Assembly: GCA_021464525.1 (NCBI GenBank)
Contig: JADRCO010000856.1
Location: 1-25,418, forward strand
Reading direction: 5' to 3'
Source: Rhizophagus sp. LPA8_4_AMF
Taxonomy: Eukaryota; Glomeromycota; Glomeromycetes; Glomerales; Glomeraceae
DNA: 25,418 nt
Of this stretch, positions 1 to 11,997 are shown in pieces (the first letter of the stretch is position 1; each line of letters starts with the position of its first letter). The notes beneath the pieces were generated by a model. That model made no database searches. It had not been told where the DNA came from and worked only from the letters and a program-made list of their open reading frames with translations. Both the position numbers and the translations under genes were made by a program.

Positions 1-270
1 ATCGATATTGAAATGATATCGAAATGATAATTGAAATGATATAGAATCGATATCGTTAAGTTCATCTTAACGGCATTATTTTGATATCATTTTAATTATC
101 ACTTCGATATCATTTCAATATCAATTCAATATCGATATGATATCAAAATGATAATACTTTATTTCGATATTATATCGATATTATATCGATATTGTTTCGA
201 TATCAAAATGATATCGAAATAATATCGTTAAGATAAACTTAATGATATCGATTCTATATCAATTAAAAAT
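1..270. repeat. Palindrome-rich inverted-repeat (hairpin/MITE-like) element
   Basis: The stretch is built from variants of ATCGATATTGAAATGATATCG and its complement. The outer arms are inverted: 29-72 (AATTGA..TATAGAATCGATATCGTTAAG..) pairs with 226-264 (CGTTAAGATAAACTTAATGATATCGATTCTATATCAATT read on the other strand) with few mismatches. The interior is itself made of short GATATC/TCGATA palindromes, so one strand could fold into a long hairpin. No coding frame is seen. The left end may lie outside the window. It could be a foldback or MITE-type element, or simply a palindromic satellite; I cannot tell which. Confidence 0.6.
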
Positions 271-300
271 ATCAAGTTTCTGTAAAGTACTAACATTTTT

Positions 301-1400
301 TTCTTTATTTTTTTAGGCTGCCAGACTTCTTGGACGAACTGGACTTAAAATATAAGTGTGAGGGTTTTTTATTATATTCTTTAAAGAAACGTTACTAAAC
401 GCTTCTTTCTTTTTTTTTTAAGTTATCAGACAAATAAATAATATGACTCAGACTTTAGAATTTAGGTAAAAGGGATCAGAAGTAGATTTTTTTATTATAT
501 TCTTTAAAAAAACATTACTAAATGCTTCTTTTTTCTTTTTTTAGATTGCTAGATAAATAATATGATTCAGACTTTATAATTTAGGTAAAAGGGATCAGAA
601 GTAAGTTTTTTTTATTATATTCTTTAAAAAAATGTTACTAATGCTTTTTTCTTCTTTTTTTAGATCGCTAGATGAATAATATAACCTGAACTTTCAGTTA
701 GAATTTAGGTAAAAGGGATCAGAAGTGAGGTTTTTTTATTAAATTCTTTAAAGAAACATTACTAAACGCTTCTTTCTTTTTTTTTTAAGTTATCAGACAA
801 ATAAATAATATGACTCAGACTTTAGAATTTAGGTAAAAGGGATCAGAAGTAGATTTTTTTATTATATTCTTTAAAAAAACATTACTAAATGCTTCTTTTT
901 TCTTTTTTTAGATTGCTAGATAAATAATATGATTCAGACTTTATAATTTAGGTAAAAGGGATCAGAAGTAAGTTTTTTTTATTATATTCTTTAAAAAAAT
1001 GTTACTAATGCTTTTTTCTTCTTTTTTTAGATCGCTAGATGAATAATATAACCTGAACTTTCAGTTAGAATTTAGGTAAAAGGGATCAGAAGTGAGGTTT
1101 TTTTATTAAATTCTTTAAAGAAACATTACTAAACGCTTCTTTCTTTTTTTTTTTAAGTTGCTAGACAAAAACTACGAGCCAGACTTTAAAATTGTATAAG
1201 TGGAGAAAAGGAAGATAATATTTCTTTTTTTTTAAGATGAACGTTTCTAACGCTTCTCTTTTTCTTTTTTTTAGATTGCTAGATGAAGAATACAACAGGA
1301 AATTTAGGTAAGAAGGGGTTGGAAAGTGGGTTTTCTTTAAGAAATATTATTAAACATTTGTTTCTTCTTTTTTTAGATTGCTAATCTTTTGGATAAACTG
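301..1400 (+). repeat. Tandem array of ~120-bp intron plus mini-exon-like units
   Basis: About ten units repeat every ~120 bp. Each has a T-rich tract ending in TTTTTTTAG or TTTTTAAG, a 33-45 nt block, then usually GTAAAAGG (GTAAGAAG in one), which looks like an acceptor, a small exon and a donor. Exon-like blocks start at about 317, 423, 545, 664, 790, 912, 1031, 1158, 1275 and 1377. The block at 1158-1193 is 12 open codons, LLDKNYEPDFKI, and 1275-1307 reads LLDEEYNRKF in the shifted frame; most others carry stops. Blocks 2-4 and 5-7 form a 367-bp higher-order repeat. This is probably the remains of a gene region with repeated mini-exons, now mostly decayed. It could instead be a minisatellite that merely resembles splice sites. 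Confidence 0.6.
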
Positions 1401-3018
1401 ATCAAATAAAATTTTTTTTTATTATAATAAAGTAAAAATATTAAGTAAAACAATAAAATAAAATATTACAATAAATTTTTTAATTACATAAATTTTTTTT
1501 AAAAAAAATAATTATTATTAGCAGAAAAAATTGAAATGTTGAAACTATATCAAAACTTATATAAAATATTACTATTTGTTATGCCAAAATTATAGATAAA
1601 TTTATTATAGAGGTTTTATAAGTTTTAGCAGATTCACAAGTTTTAGCAGTTTTACAGTTTCGCAGTTTTGATACTATATAAGAGTTTTGATATTTCATGT
1701 TAAGCCATATGGGTTTGAGCAAGCAATTTTAAATGATCTCAATATAATTATTCCAAATTTTAATGGTAAAATTATAATAGTTTTTATGTTATATAATTTT
1801 AATCATAAGATGCATGTAAAGATAAAATTATATAATAAACTAAAATTCCTTAGAGATGGCCAGAGTGACTAGAGATGAAAGATAGGAAAAAATAAAAGTT
1901 TTGTTTTTTTCAAAAAATCTATAATAAATTAGCATAATATCTTTAATAATTAAATAATTTTATGCACAATCTAAATATAAACTTTTTTTACAAAAAAAAA
2001 TTTGCCTCTTAAAATTAAAATTACACAACATAATTACTAAATTTTTAATAGTTTACTATCTTATATTTTATAAACTCAGATCTAAAATTGTATAATTTAA
2101 TAAGATGACTTTGTATAAAGTTTTTAATCAAATCAAATATATAAAGTTATAATAAAATTTTAAATTTGAATCTGAGTTATTTATTTTAATAAATTAAATT
2201 AAATAATATAAAAATTGTTATAATTTAATTACTAAATAAATTTTTTGCAATTTTGCATTTATTATTTTAATTTTAATTGCAAAATACAATTTATATATGC
2301 AAATTATAAGTACCACCTGTTAGTTGTTTGGTCTTATTTTCATAAATTTATATATTTCTTTTAACTAAAAAAAAATTCCAAATAATGAATAAAAGAATGA
2401 TTTTTAAACATTTATTAAGTCCCTTGTGATTACTGTAATAAAATTGCATAATCAATATACATTAAAAATCTAGCATTATTAATTATAGTAAATATATATT
2501 ATAATTCATTTTTGTACAGTAGTGTGTTGAGTATTTATTTTATTTTATTTTTTTTTTATGAATTCCAATAATAAATGAATGATTTTTAAACATTTATTAA
2601 GTCTCTTGTGATTACTGTAATAAAATTACATAATCAATATACATTAAAAATCTAGCATTAATTATAATAATATTTACATCAATCGTTATCTAAATAAAGC
2701 ATATAATAATGAGTTAGTGTAATATGTTAATTTTTGTAATATATGTATTAAAATAATCCTATTTTTTAATTCGTTTTTGTACAGTAGTGTGTTGAGTATT
2801 TATTTTATTTTATTTTTTTTTTTATGAAAAAAAAAAATAAAATAAAAATAACGGTAAATAAATAAAAAAAACAAGAGCTAATCATCAACAAATTTTTTTT
2901 AAAAAAAATATGTTAAGGTAATAACCACAACAAACTAAATATTACAACTAATTGCCCAAAAATAGTCCATTAGATGCCAATGCACCCTTTTTATTATTAT
3001 TACTTTTTTTTAAAAAAA
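1401..3018. other. AT-rich spacer downstream of the kinase gene
   Basis: No convincing gene is seen. At 1618-1672 there are short imperfect tandem repeats of AGTTTTAGCAG/AGTTTTACAG type. A 61-codon open frame at 1687-1872 resembles no protein I know and sits in very AT-rich DNA, so I do not call it a gene. The duplicated block at 2374-2824 is listed separately. The last ~100 bases should hold the 3' UTR and poly(A) site of the minus-strand kinase gene. Confidence 0.5.
2374..2824 (+). repeat. Local direct duplication
   Basis: Copy 1 (2374-2560) and copy 2 (2561-2824) are head-to-tail. Both start AATTCCAA and contain TTTAAACATTTATTAAGTC, CTTGTGATTACTGTAATAAA and TACAGTAGTGTGTTGAG, and end in TTTATTTTATTTT..ATGAA. 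Copy 2 carries about 85-100 extra bases at roughly 2670-2775, so the copies differ by one insertion or deletion plus a few substitutions. No coding content is visible. Confidence 0.8.
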
Positions 3019-6000
3019 CTAACTCTCTTCATCTTCTTCCATAATCATTGCCGGCTGTCTCCGCGAACTTCTCGGTATTAAAGGACTACCACGCCGTGGA
3101 TTTATCCCATTATTATGTAAGAACATCATCTGTGAAACATTAAATGGCATATTTGGTGGTGAAGGTGAAGAATCTCTTCTAAAACTAGATTCACTACGTC
3201 TACTACTAATTGGAATGTCTATACCATTGTTCATTGCTCCATTTGTATTACTACTACTATGATGATTATCTTCAATATTTTCTTCATTAACAATGTTCAA
3301 TGATGAAGCTGTTGAAGGTAAAGAATGAGAGCGTGAATGTAATAATTTATTAAAAGGTTTTGACAAATGTGGTAATGAAGGTGTTGGTGAAGATGATCTC
3401 GGTGATTCTGGTGGTGTTGACATTAAATGATTCATTACAGATTTTGTAGTAGTTAGTGGTTTTTCAACAGGTGATACTTTCTCTTCTGATTGTTTACCTC
3501 TTCCAGATGATGTCTGTAATACATCGGAGTGAACTGATGGAAATGACGCTAGACGATTATGACTCTTTTTATTACGAAGTGGAATATCTACATCACAATC
3601 TGTTGGTGATAAAGGTGGTGAAACCGGACTTGTTGGGGATTGTGATAAATTTCTTGGTGGTGAAATACTTATCTGAATAGGTTGACGTGATGGTGGTGAA
3701 GGGAATGCAGGTGAGTTCATGATGGTATCATCGGGTTTGATTACTGGTGAATCATTCGGAGATGATGAGGCTGAAGTTGACGGTGAAGGTGATGCTGTAC
3801 GCGACCTTGGATTAGATGTAAAAGTGCTTGCAGCATCAACATATTCTGATTCGTCACCATCGTCACTTGATGCTAAAGTCTCTTCTGATATCTTGTGTGG
3901 AGATATATCAATTTTGTGTAATCCTATACGTTCTTGTTTAGATATTTGAGATGGATTAGTTCTGATATTATTAGGTGGTGGTGTTGGTGGAGGTGAAGCT
4001 AATATTATTGTTTTAGATTTTGAAGACTCTACAACCATTAATTGTTCATCTATTGTGGATTTTTCTTTTATAATCTTAGATTCAAATCCATCAAGAATAA
4101 TGTTTTCTATCGCTCTTTTCTCAAAAGTGTCCCTATTTTCCTGATTATTAATAATATTATTATTTTCAGATGAACCAGAACCAGAACCAGAAGCAGCATT
4201 GAAATTGTCCACTAAAATATTTATTGAATTAGCTCCTATGCTCCGTCGTTTAACCTGCTTACGCCCCCAGGATGAACCTGGATATGCAAAAGGATTTCGA
4301 CGATTTTTAGTAAACAAAGTAGTTGTTCTAGGTCTCGCTGCCGGTGGTGTTCCGGGTATCGGTAACATACTTGTAGGTGAATTCTGTGAAAGTACAACAG
4401 AAGGTGTAACGGGAGATATCGATATTGGTGCAGGTGTAGTACGTTTATTCCCTTTGCTTCCTTGTATTGAGCCTCTCTTCTTCTTTTTATCTCTCAATGA
4501 ATTACGATTTACTGATGATCTTCTTGATAGGTTAATACTATTTGTACCATCATAACCTGGTGGTGTTTTATTACCACTTCTTCTGTTGAATCGCGATTTT
4601 GTATGTACTAAATCAGCTGGGACTACTACACCACTTTCCGCCCAATTTAGCATACTTTTCTTATATGCATTATTAGCGTCTTTTGGATTATTTGATCCGA
4701 CCCACCATCCCTTAATCGTTGACAACGTTGACAAAAATCCTTTCTTCCGATGATTATTTTTCCCATTAGGTATAGGCATTGGCGCGGGATTACTAAGCGG
4801 TATTGGACTAACTGAACGTGAACTTATAGGGCTAGTAAATGAGGAATATTTTTTGGGTGATAAAGGAGGAGAAGCCATGGCAGTAATTGTGGTTAAAACT
4901 GGCTCAACAGCCTCCGGATGCGATAATATTAACGATTTACGCCTTTCACGTGAAGCAGGAGCTGCATGATAAGTTTTTGGTGGTGGTGTTGGCGGTAGTA
5001 TTTCTTCTGAGTTTTCCACCACTTTTTCTTCTCTTACGTGATATGTTCTATTAAGTTCAGCATTATTTATTGGTGAATCAACTTCATTTTCCTCTTCGGT
5101 TTCTTCCTCTATATTTACTTCATCATCACTCGTACCAACAGCTACATCTACTGTTGTTACAGAACTTTGTGCTCCTTCAATTTTTTTCTTTTTTCTTAAT
5201 TTAGTTAGCAAAAGCCACCAAAGTCCACTTGCGGAATCAACTTTACCTTCCAAAACACTATTTTTAATCCCTGCTATATCAAATCCTAAGTTGTCTAGTT
5301 TTTCTAGTAATTCTTTTTCTTCGGGCGTTGTAAATAAAACTTTTTCATTAAAAGCCTTACTATCGATTGAGGATCTTCTAGATGTTTTTGACGTTGAAGG
5401 TCCCCAAGTTTTTTGCATTGATGAACTAGGTGCAGGTGTAAAGCCTTTCATTCGACTTTTAAAAGCCGAGGGTGCCGTGTCATTATTATTATACCGACCA
5501 TATCGAGTATATGTCATCGGATAATTATTTTGAGATGAAGTATTATGTTTTGTTAAAAAAATTTCTTGTCGTTGTCGTTCAAGATGACTTGTTGCATCTA
5601 GATGACTATCTTTGGAATGTGAGATAACTGTTATTTCTTCTGTAGGTTCCTTCACACTATTCTCTTCTTCGATTGATGATATTGATTCGTCATCGGCTAC
5701 TTCGTCTGTAGCCCAATCATCATCATCATCGTTGTATTCTTCTTCCTCATCATCTTTTATTGTAAACCATGCATGTTGCAAAATCTGTTTTAATGTTGGT
5801 CGCTCCGATGGCTCCAATTGCAATATTGATCGTATGAGGTCTTTTGCTTCTGTAATTATAATTGTAATAAAAAAAATTAATTTTAAGTTCAAATATAAAT
5901 TATCACACACTGTTGACTTTGCATCTTGCTTATAAATACCGTTTGATAAAAACTCTTCCATTTCATATTCGCCCTTTATTATTTTGTGTTTCATTTCATT

Positions 6001-7519
6001 TTCGTCATCGTCGTCAAAAGGAAGCGCTCCGCAAAGTAATGTGTAGAGAATGACACCGAGAGACCATATGTCAACCTCTATTTACGTAATGATAATGAGT
6101 ACTAATTTAAACATACACTTCGATTTCGATATTTAAATTATTAAATTAATTTACCTAAACCAGAATATTTTTTGGCAAGTAACATCTCTAAAGAATAAAA
6201 AATTTAAAAGTTATACGAATAAAATTGAGTACAACAAACAATAGTATCTAGAGAGAAACTCAAAGTTCTTAAAGAAAAGTGAAAGTAAAAATCTATGAAA
6301 ATAAATAGCACACTCTATTATACTGAGTGTAGACTATCAGGAAAATGAGGAGAAAACTTTGAGAATTTATTAGTAACACTAATAAATTTCACCTTTTCAG
6401 ATTACTTGAAATATTCGTTTACAGTAGTAAAATTTCCCTAAGCTTTGACTAATAGATTTCACTATCGAGACTCGTATGCTTGAAATTAAATCTCTAATAT
6501 AATATCCTGCAAATTCCACTATTTTTTTTTCTTATTTTTTCTATAGAGACTATGCACGTACCTGGAGCAGAATACCCGGTAGAACCGCAAATTGTTTCCA
6601 GTAATTTTTTGCTTTCACACTCTCGTGTGAAACCAAAATCACCCAACTTTATATTATTGTAAGTATCGAGGAGAATATTTTCGAGTTTCAGGTCCCTACA
6701 TTACAAATTTGTTAAATCTACTATAAAACATAGTGATTTACAATTGTAGATCGAGAGTAATTCGTACCTATGAACTACTCTTCTGTCATGACAATATTTG
6801 ACCGCCCTACATAATTGGCCAAACATTTTTCTCGCCAGATTCTCTCTTAGGCGCCCACGTTCAACTAAAAAATCATATAATTCGCCACCTTCGCAATATT
6901 CCAATACCATATAAATTTCGGTTTCTGTTGGTATAACTTCGAGTAAGGATATAATATTAGGATGATGCAAATAACGGTGGTGATGTATTTCACGAGTGAG
7001 ATTCTCAGCATGAAGTTTTGGTATTATTTTTATTGCGACCTGAACAAGAAACATTGTCACATTATCAGAAAAAAAAATTCATTAAAAATGGAATAGTTAA
7101 ATAATTAATAACTTTACTTTTTGACCGGTCAGTTTATGCGTTGCAAGTTTTACTTTTCCGTATGTTCCTAATAAAGTTGAATTGAAAATTGTTATTATAA
7201 AACACAAATTCATAATTGTATTGAAAAAAATGTCATATTTTCATTTACCTTCACCCAGAGTATCCTCTAGGGCATAATTACCGACTGACCGTATATTTTT
7301 TGTTGAAAGTTCTTTTAATAATTCTTGGTAATCAGCGGCGAGCTAATTGTAATCGTTAAATCGCATAAATGGAAAATTGTTATGTGAAGTTTATAAACTA
7401 AGTACAGTAATAAGAAGAATAAATTTTTTATTTTTAATATTTATTGAACTTACTTTTGCTTTTTGATTTCTTGTATTCGGGACACCTGCCACACGCGTTT
7501 TCCCATAAGACATATGCAT
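3019..7519 (-). CDS. CAMK-like serine/threonine protein kinase with long disordered tail
   Basis: Eight exons on the minus strand: 7519-7454, 7342-7249, 7167-7118, 7039-6768, 6695-6562, 6187-6155, 6077-5940 and 5849-3019, giving about 1205 residues. All junctions are GT-AG and keep phase. The ATG at 7519 follows an in-frame TAA; a second in-frame ATG lies at 7513. The kinase domain spans roughly residues 46-291: glycine loop LGEGTYGKV (51-59), VAIK Lys74, alpha-C Glu87, HRDLKLEN (160-167), DFG (180-182) and SAPE (203-206). All catalytic residues are present, so it should be an active Ser/Thr kinase. The [14 protein letters not shown] and LPFDDDDEN motifs place it among the SNF1/Kin4-like CAMK kinases; resemblance to the yeast YPL150W group is from memory. 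An acidic stretch follows (~295-318), then a small helical, UBA-like segment with Trp473-Trp474 (~430-489). The remaining ~700 residues are Ser/Pro-rich with many SP/TP sites, as in a phosphorylated disordered tail. Intron 5 is long (374 nt). The substrate is unknown. Confidence 0.9.
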
Positions 7520-8290
7520 GTCGTCCAGCAACGTTTATTATGAAAAATGGGAGCGTTATATTTGCATATAAGTTATAAAAAAGGAAGTAAAATAATTTTA
7601 AAATAATAATAATATAATAATATAGTGGATAGTATTTATACACAAGCGGGACAAAGGGTTATATTGTTCGGTTCTATGCCACAAAAACTCTATTCTCCGA
7701 CTTAATCCGCAGTCAGTAGTTTATTCGGTTTTGTGTTATATATAGTTCCAAAGCCACCTTGCCGGGCGGACAAATTTCTAATGCAAGGTCTCTAAGGTGA
7801 TGAGACGAACGTACAGTGAAGAGTTAATAATATATAATAATATAAAAATATGTATAATATAAAAATTATATTGGTTAATAGGAAAAGACCACAGGTGTGG
7901 CGCCTCAAAGGACAGATTATGCGGTAAAAAATACAAAGGGATGAAGGAAAAAGATAATAGGAAGAGATATACAAAAGAGAAAAAGGTTAAGGAACGAAAA
8001 TATAGTTGGGTTAATATGATGAAAAGGGAAAGGAAAATTAGAAGCGGGAAAGGTTAAAGGCTTGTTTATCCCGATTTTTTAGCAAACAGGGGCTCCTCTA
8101 CGGGTGCCTGAATAATATTTCTTTTTTACTTTCTGCTCGTTGGGGATAAAAGGAAGGGGGAACCGTAAAATTTGAGGGTCCGGTAAAGTCTTTGGCCCTA
8201 ATATGAATAGCTGGGCGAATAGGGTCATCCCGTTTTGTGATGGTCATCAATTAAATTATTATTATCTGTGACCATCCTACATACGTCTGT
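7520..8290 (-). promoter_or_regulatory. Upstream region of the CAMK-like kinase gene
   Basis: This is the 5' flank of the minus-strand kinase gene. It is less AT-rich than most spacers here, especially 7680-7800 and 8040-8280. A hairpin can form between ACCTTGC (7756-7762) and GCAAGGT (7783-7789) around a 20-nt loop. AGGGG/GGGGA-type motifs occur near 8090, 8140 and 8157 and could bind stress-type zinc-finger activators; that is only a guess from the motif. No TATA box at a clear distance and no RNA gene were recognised. Confidence 0.35.
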
Positions 8291-8744
8291 ATGTGTCGAC
8301 ATTACCGACGTCCTTTGGTTGACCTTTTATACTGCTCATTTGTAGCACAAATGAAAAGAAAAAAAAAAATTCAAAATTACCAGCAACGAAAGAAGAATAT
8401 TTTTCCTTTTGATATTAAGGTGTCTAATGTAAATTCTGAAACAATTTTAATAAATAGAAAGTTATGGAAAGTTTTTGAAAGATGGAAATTTAGAAATTGA
8501 TGAACAAACTTTTATATATTTATTTATCGGCGAATTTTTTTTATACACTGCCACATTTAATGCCACGCGGAATGTGTCAAGTTGTCGATTAAATATGACT
8601 ATAAAAAATCCGACTACTAAGATGTATTTTTCTTATTATAAAAATTTTTTAGCACGATTCACTTTTTATTATTCAGACAAGATGGATAAAAAAAAAATTC
8701 AAGAAAAGGGGAATTTTATTAAAAAAAAGGACCTATTAACTTGA
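8291..8744 (+). pseudogene. Possible gene remnant of unknown family
   Basis: Two overlapping open stretches, 8291-8500 and 8475-8744, lie in different frames. The second has mixed codon use and reads as plausible protein (for example DGNLEIDEQTFIYLFIGEFF and NVSSCRLNMTIKNPTTKMYF) before running into a lysine-rich, A-rich end. No splice pair that joins them cleanly was found, and I recognise no family. It may be a decayed gene or chance open frames. Confidence 0.2.
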
Positions 8745-10235
8745 AAAGAAGGGTTAAAAATATTTTAATTAACAAAAAAAAAAATTTCCTCAAAAAGGTG
8801 GAAAGAACCAGTTTTCTTATATATTGCATGCAGGCAATATTTTCTGCTTAAACTGAAAATTTGATTGTAGGACAATAATCATCAGAAAGATCTGTTATTT
8901 TCATATGAATTCCCGAAATTGTAAAGAACTACTAAAATGGACGAAGTATTTTCCCCAACCAAGTAGATCATAATACAATTTCAATTTGACGAATTTGGGA
9001 CGCAAATCGCAAGTATTTAACTATTTTGGTATCATCAGCTTTTTAAAATGATTTTAACTGACAAATATCCGGATATTTTAATTCAAAAAAGTTCCTGCAG
9101 TTTTATATGAACCTGATTTTAATTTTTGTGTTATAGTGATAATATATTAATGATGCGTCGGATTGAAATTTGAAAGCGAGAGAAGTCAGAGAACAACCAA
9201 GGATCTCGAATTGAGATGTGAATAAGAACCAAATATTGTTTCTATAGTTCTATAGAGGGATAAAATTGTAACAATCAGAGAACCCACGTGGATGTGCAGT
9301 GAACATCATTCTTTTGCATTGGGGACCAAAATGTACATTTTAAAGATAAACTTTGGGGTAAAAAATAGAGATTATTAAAATTGGGATTGATGCATAGTTG
9401 TTTTTAGAATATAAATATTTCATCAATTTTACCCTTAAGTGACGAATAATCTTTTTTTTTATTTAGCGCATATTTGATAAACAGATTACGTAATTTAAAG
9501 ACAAAAATGGTGAAAGGCTGTGATATGTGTGATTCAAATCCTGTATCATTTCTTGTCTATTTCCTCGTTTATAAATAATATTGATCTAATTTGATGACAA
9601 GTAAAAAAGAATAAACATTGTCGGAATAAAATTTTTTTATTATTATCGTAAATATTATTACTTTTTTTCTATTTATTTATTAGTACAAAAAATTTACGAC
9701 CGAATTGTTGTGTGTAACGTCATTAATCTTGCCTACAATTTACAATTTCGGCTGAAATAAAATCTTTATTACAAATTTCAATGATTTCTTTTTATAAAAG
9801 GAGGAATTGAATTAAATTATTTCACTATTCAAACCAAATAATCAAATTAATCACTTATATATATATATATATAATATCTAGTAATAGTTTACATACAAAG
9901 AATAAATATTATTATTACGCCGAAGAGAAAAAGAATTATCTATTAATATCAATATAAGGTATTATATTTACCAAATTAAGTGACCGCAATAACAGTTACT
10001 TACATAATTCAACTTCTATACATAATACATGCTAAGAGAAAAAAGAAAAAAAATATATATATATAATAAAGCATCCTTCCTTTTAACTAAAATTAAAGTT
10101 ATCAAACAAATATCATTGTGAAGCAATTAATTATCAAAGAAAATATATATATATACACACACATAAATATGTAATATACTTCAAAAAAAACTACGAACTA
10201 TTATACCTTGTAAAACAACAATCTTTTATTATTTA
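8745..10235. other. Long AT-rich spacer
   Basis: No gene, RNA gene or complete mobile element was recognised. Simple AT repeats occur at about 9858-9873, 10052-10066 and 10143-10155, the last running into CACACA. The final ~100 bases before 10236 should contain the 3' UTR of the minus-strand MAPKK gene. Confidence 0.4.
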
Positions 10236-11997
10236 TTATCTATTAATGCCCTTTGCCCAAGCTTCAACGTCTACTTTGGAATCTTTTGCAGCTGTAACAT
10301 AGGAATGTTTCTGTTTTAAAAATATTCATTAATTAGTTAAGAAATGTGTCGTAAAAAAAAAAATTTCACCAAAAATCCTTACCAATAATTCATTGGGTGA
10401 TGGCCGCTCACTTACTTCCTTGATCAAACTAAATAAAAAAATAAAATTAAATTAAAATCTAAATCTAATCTAACATGGTTTATTATCATATCAACACACC
10501 ATTGCTGAACAAAATCATCAAAGTCTTCTGGAAATTCTCCTGTAGGTAGCCTTGGAGCGGGCTCATTTACAATGTGTTGTAAAAGTTCTAATACAGTCAA
10601 TTGACTACCATCCGGTGGAAAAGGAAATCTACCCATTGCCAATTCCATCAGAGTAATACCAACTGACCAAACATCAGAGCGAACACTATATGAAGCACCT
10701 TGAATACGTTCCGGCTAAAAGTTTTTTTTTAGGAAAAAAAATCGAATCATTACTAAATATTTATCGAACGAATTCCAAATAATGTTCATATTACTACCAA
10801 AACTCACCGACATATAATTTGATGTTCCTACAAAAGTATCAGCGATAGAATTGATCAGTTGACCAGACACACCAAAATCACAGATCTTGATCTGTCCCTT
10901 TGAATTAACAAGAATATTAGAAGGCTTAACATCTTTATTATATTTAAAATAATAATAATAAAATTAGTATATTTAAGGAAGAAAAATTATTTACAAAATA
11001 TGAAAAAAAATTTTTAAGGAAATGGCATTCTGATTACCTCTATGAATAATCCTATGATTTTCGTAGAGATAATTAAGGCCTTCTAAAACCTGTAAATAAA
11101 GAATGAATTAGTCATAAAAATAGTGTATAAATATCGGAAAGGTTGAAAATAAAACATACTGCCAACGTGATTTTGCCGACAATTTCTAAAGGTACAGGTC
11201 CATTCTTTTTATAGATGTTGTCGAGCGAACTAAATTGAAATAATATAATATAATGAGTTATATATGGAGTCAACAACGAAAGATCATGCTTAAAATATAT
11301 AAATAAATTTCAAATATGTATTATCTAACAGCACTTACCCAACATCCATATATTCCATACACATTGAAATGTCCGCATCAGACATAAATGCACCATAAAA
11401 TGATACTATGTATTTTGAATTACAATCATGAAGAATTTGAAGTTCTCGAAGAATTTGTTTGCGAACACTTGGATTTGCGTCAATATGAATAATCTAAGAA
11501 AACGAATCGATTATAAGGAGAAAGATGAATTGATGTCAGAATTATTTCAAGAAATTAAAGGGAAAAAGGGCATCAACGTTTGAGAATTTTCTTTGTTATT
11601 TTGGTTCGAAATAATTACCCAAATATAATAATTGACTAACGTGTGAAAATTAGCAAGAAATTTTTTTTTTTTTTTTTTTGGATTTGAATTACTACCAAAA
11701 GTTTTTTCTTTTAGTGTATTATACCTTTTTTGCCATCAAAGTCTTGGTGGTAATGTGCATAACTTGCGATACTGTACCACCGTTGCCTGCTCCAAGTTCT
11801 TTTAAATGCTTCAAATCTTCAGCTTTTAAATCCAATCTAAATTCCAGCCCAACTTCAAGGTCTGTAAGGCGTTGAGCTAATCCATCTTTTGTATCATCCG
11901 TACCATTCTTTGGTGACGAAACAACTGGAGAACTCTCAAGCTTTAGCTGTATATTTCGTTTTTTGCGTATGGATCTAGCAGTAGGATTAGGCAACAT
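10236..11997 (-). CDS. MAP kinase kinase, Ste7/Fuz7/Byr1 type
   Basis: Eight exons on the minus strand: 11997-11725, 11493-11339, 11229-11160, 11089-11038, 10932-10808, 10714-10500, 10428-10383 and 10310-10236. Every junction is GT-AG and in phase, giving 336 residues, normal for a fungal MAPKK. The protein begins with a basic-hydrophobic stretch, [10 protein letters not shown] (11-20), that fits a MAPK-docking D-site. The kinase domain has LGAGNGGTV (68-76), ATP-binding Lys91, HRD (182-184), KPSN, DFG (202-204) and SPE. Ser212 and Thr216 in the activation loop sit at the SxxxS/T positions that a MAPKKK phosphorylates. The [10 protein letters not shown] loop and [11 protein letters not shown] match the pheromone/filamentation class (yeast Ste7, Ustilago Fuz7, fission yeast Byr1) better than the Mkk1 or Pbs2 classes. 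It should act as a dual-specificity kinase on a Fus3/Kss1-type MAPK. The gene is divergent to the CsbD-like gene. Confidence 0.93.

Noticed and set aside
361-1400. CRISPR-like array
   Set aside because: Regular spacing and repeats exist, but the units are repeats over their whole length with no unique spacers, and the host is eukaryotic.
3456-5935. Several plus-strand open frames antisense to the kinase gene
   Set aside because: They mirror the Ser/Pro- and Asp/Glu-rich tail of the minus-strand kinase exon and have no independent signals.
7756-7789. Hairpin as a structured RNA or riboswitch
   Set aside because: Only a 7-bp stem with a 20-nt loop and no conserved core; it may be chance in a GC-richer patch.
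9520-9545. tRNA B-box-like GATTCAAATCC
   Set aside because: No matching A box, acceptor stem or cloverleaf could be drawn around it.
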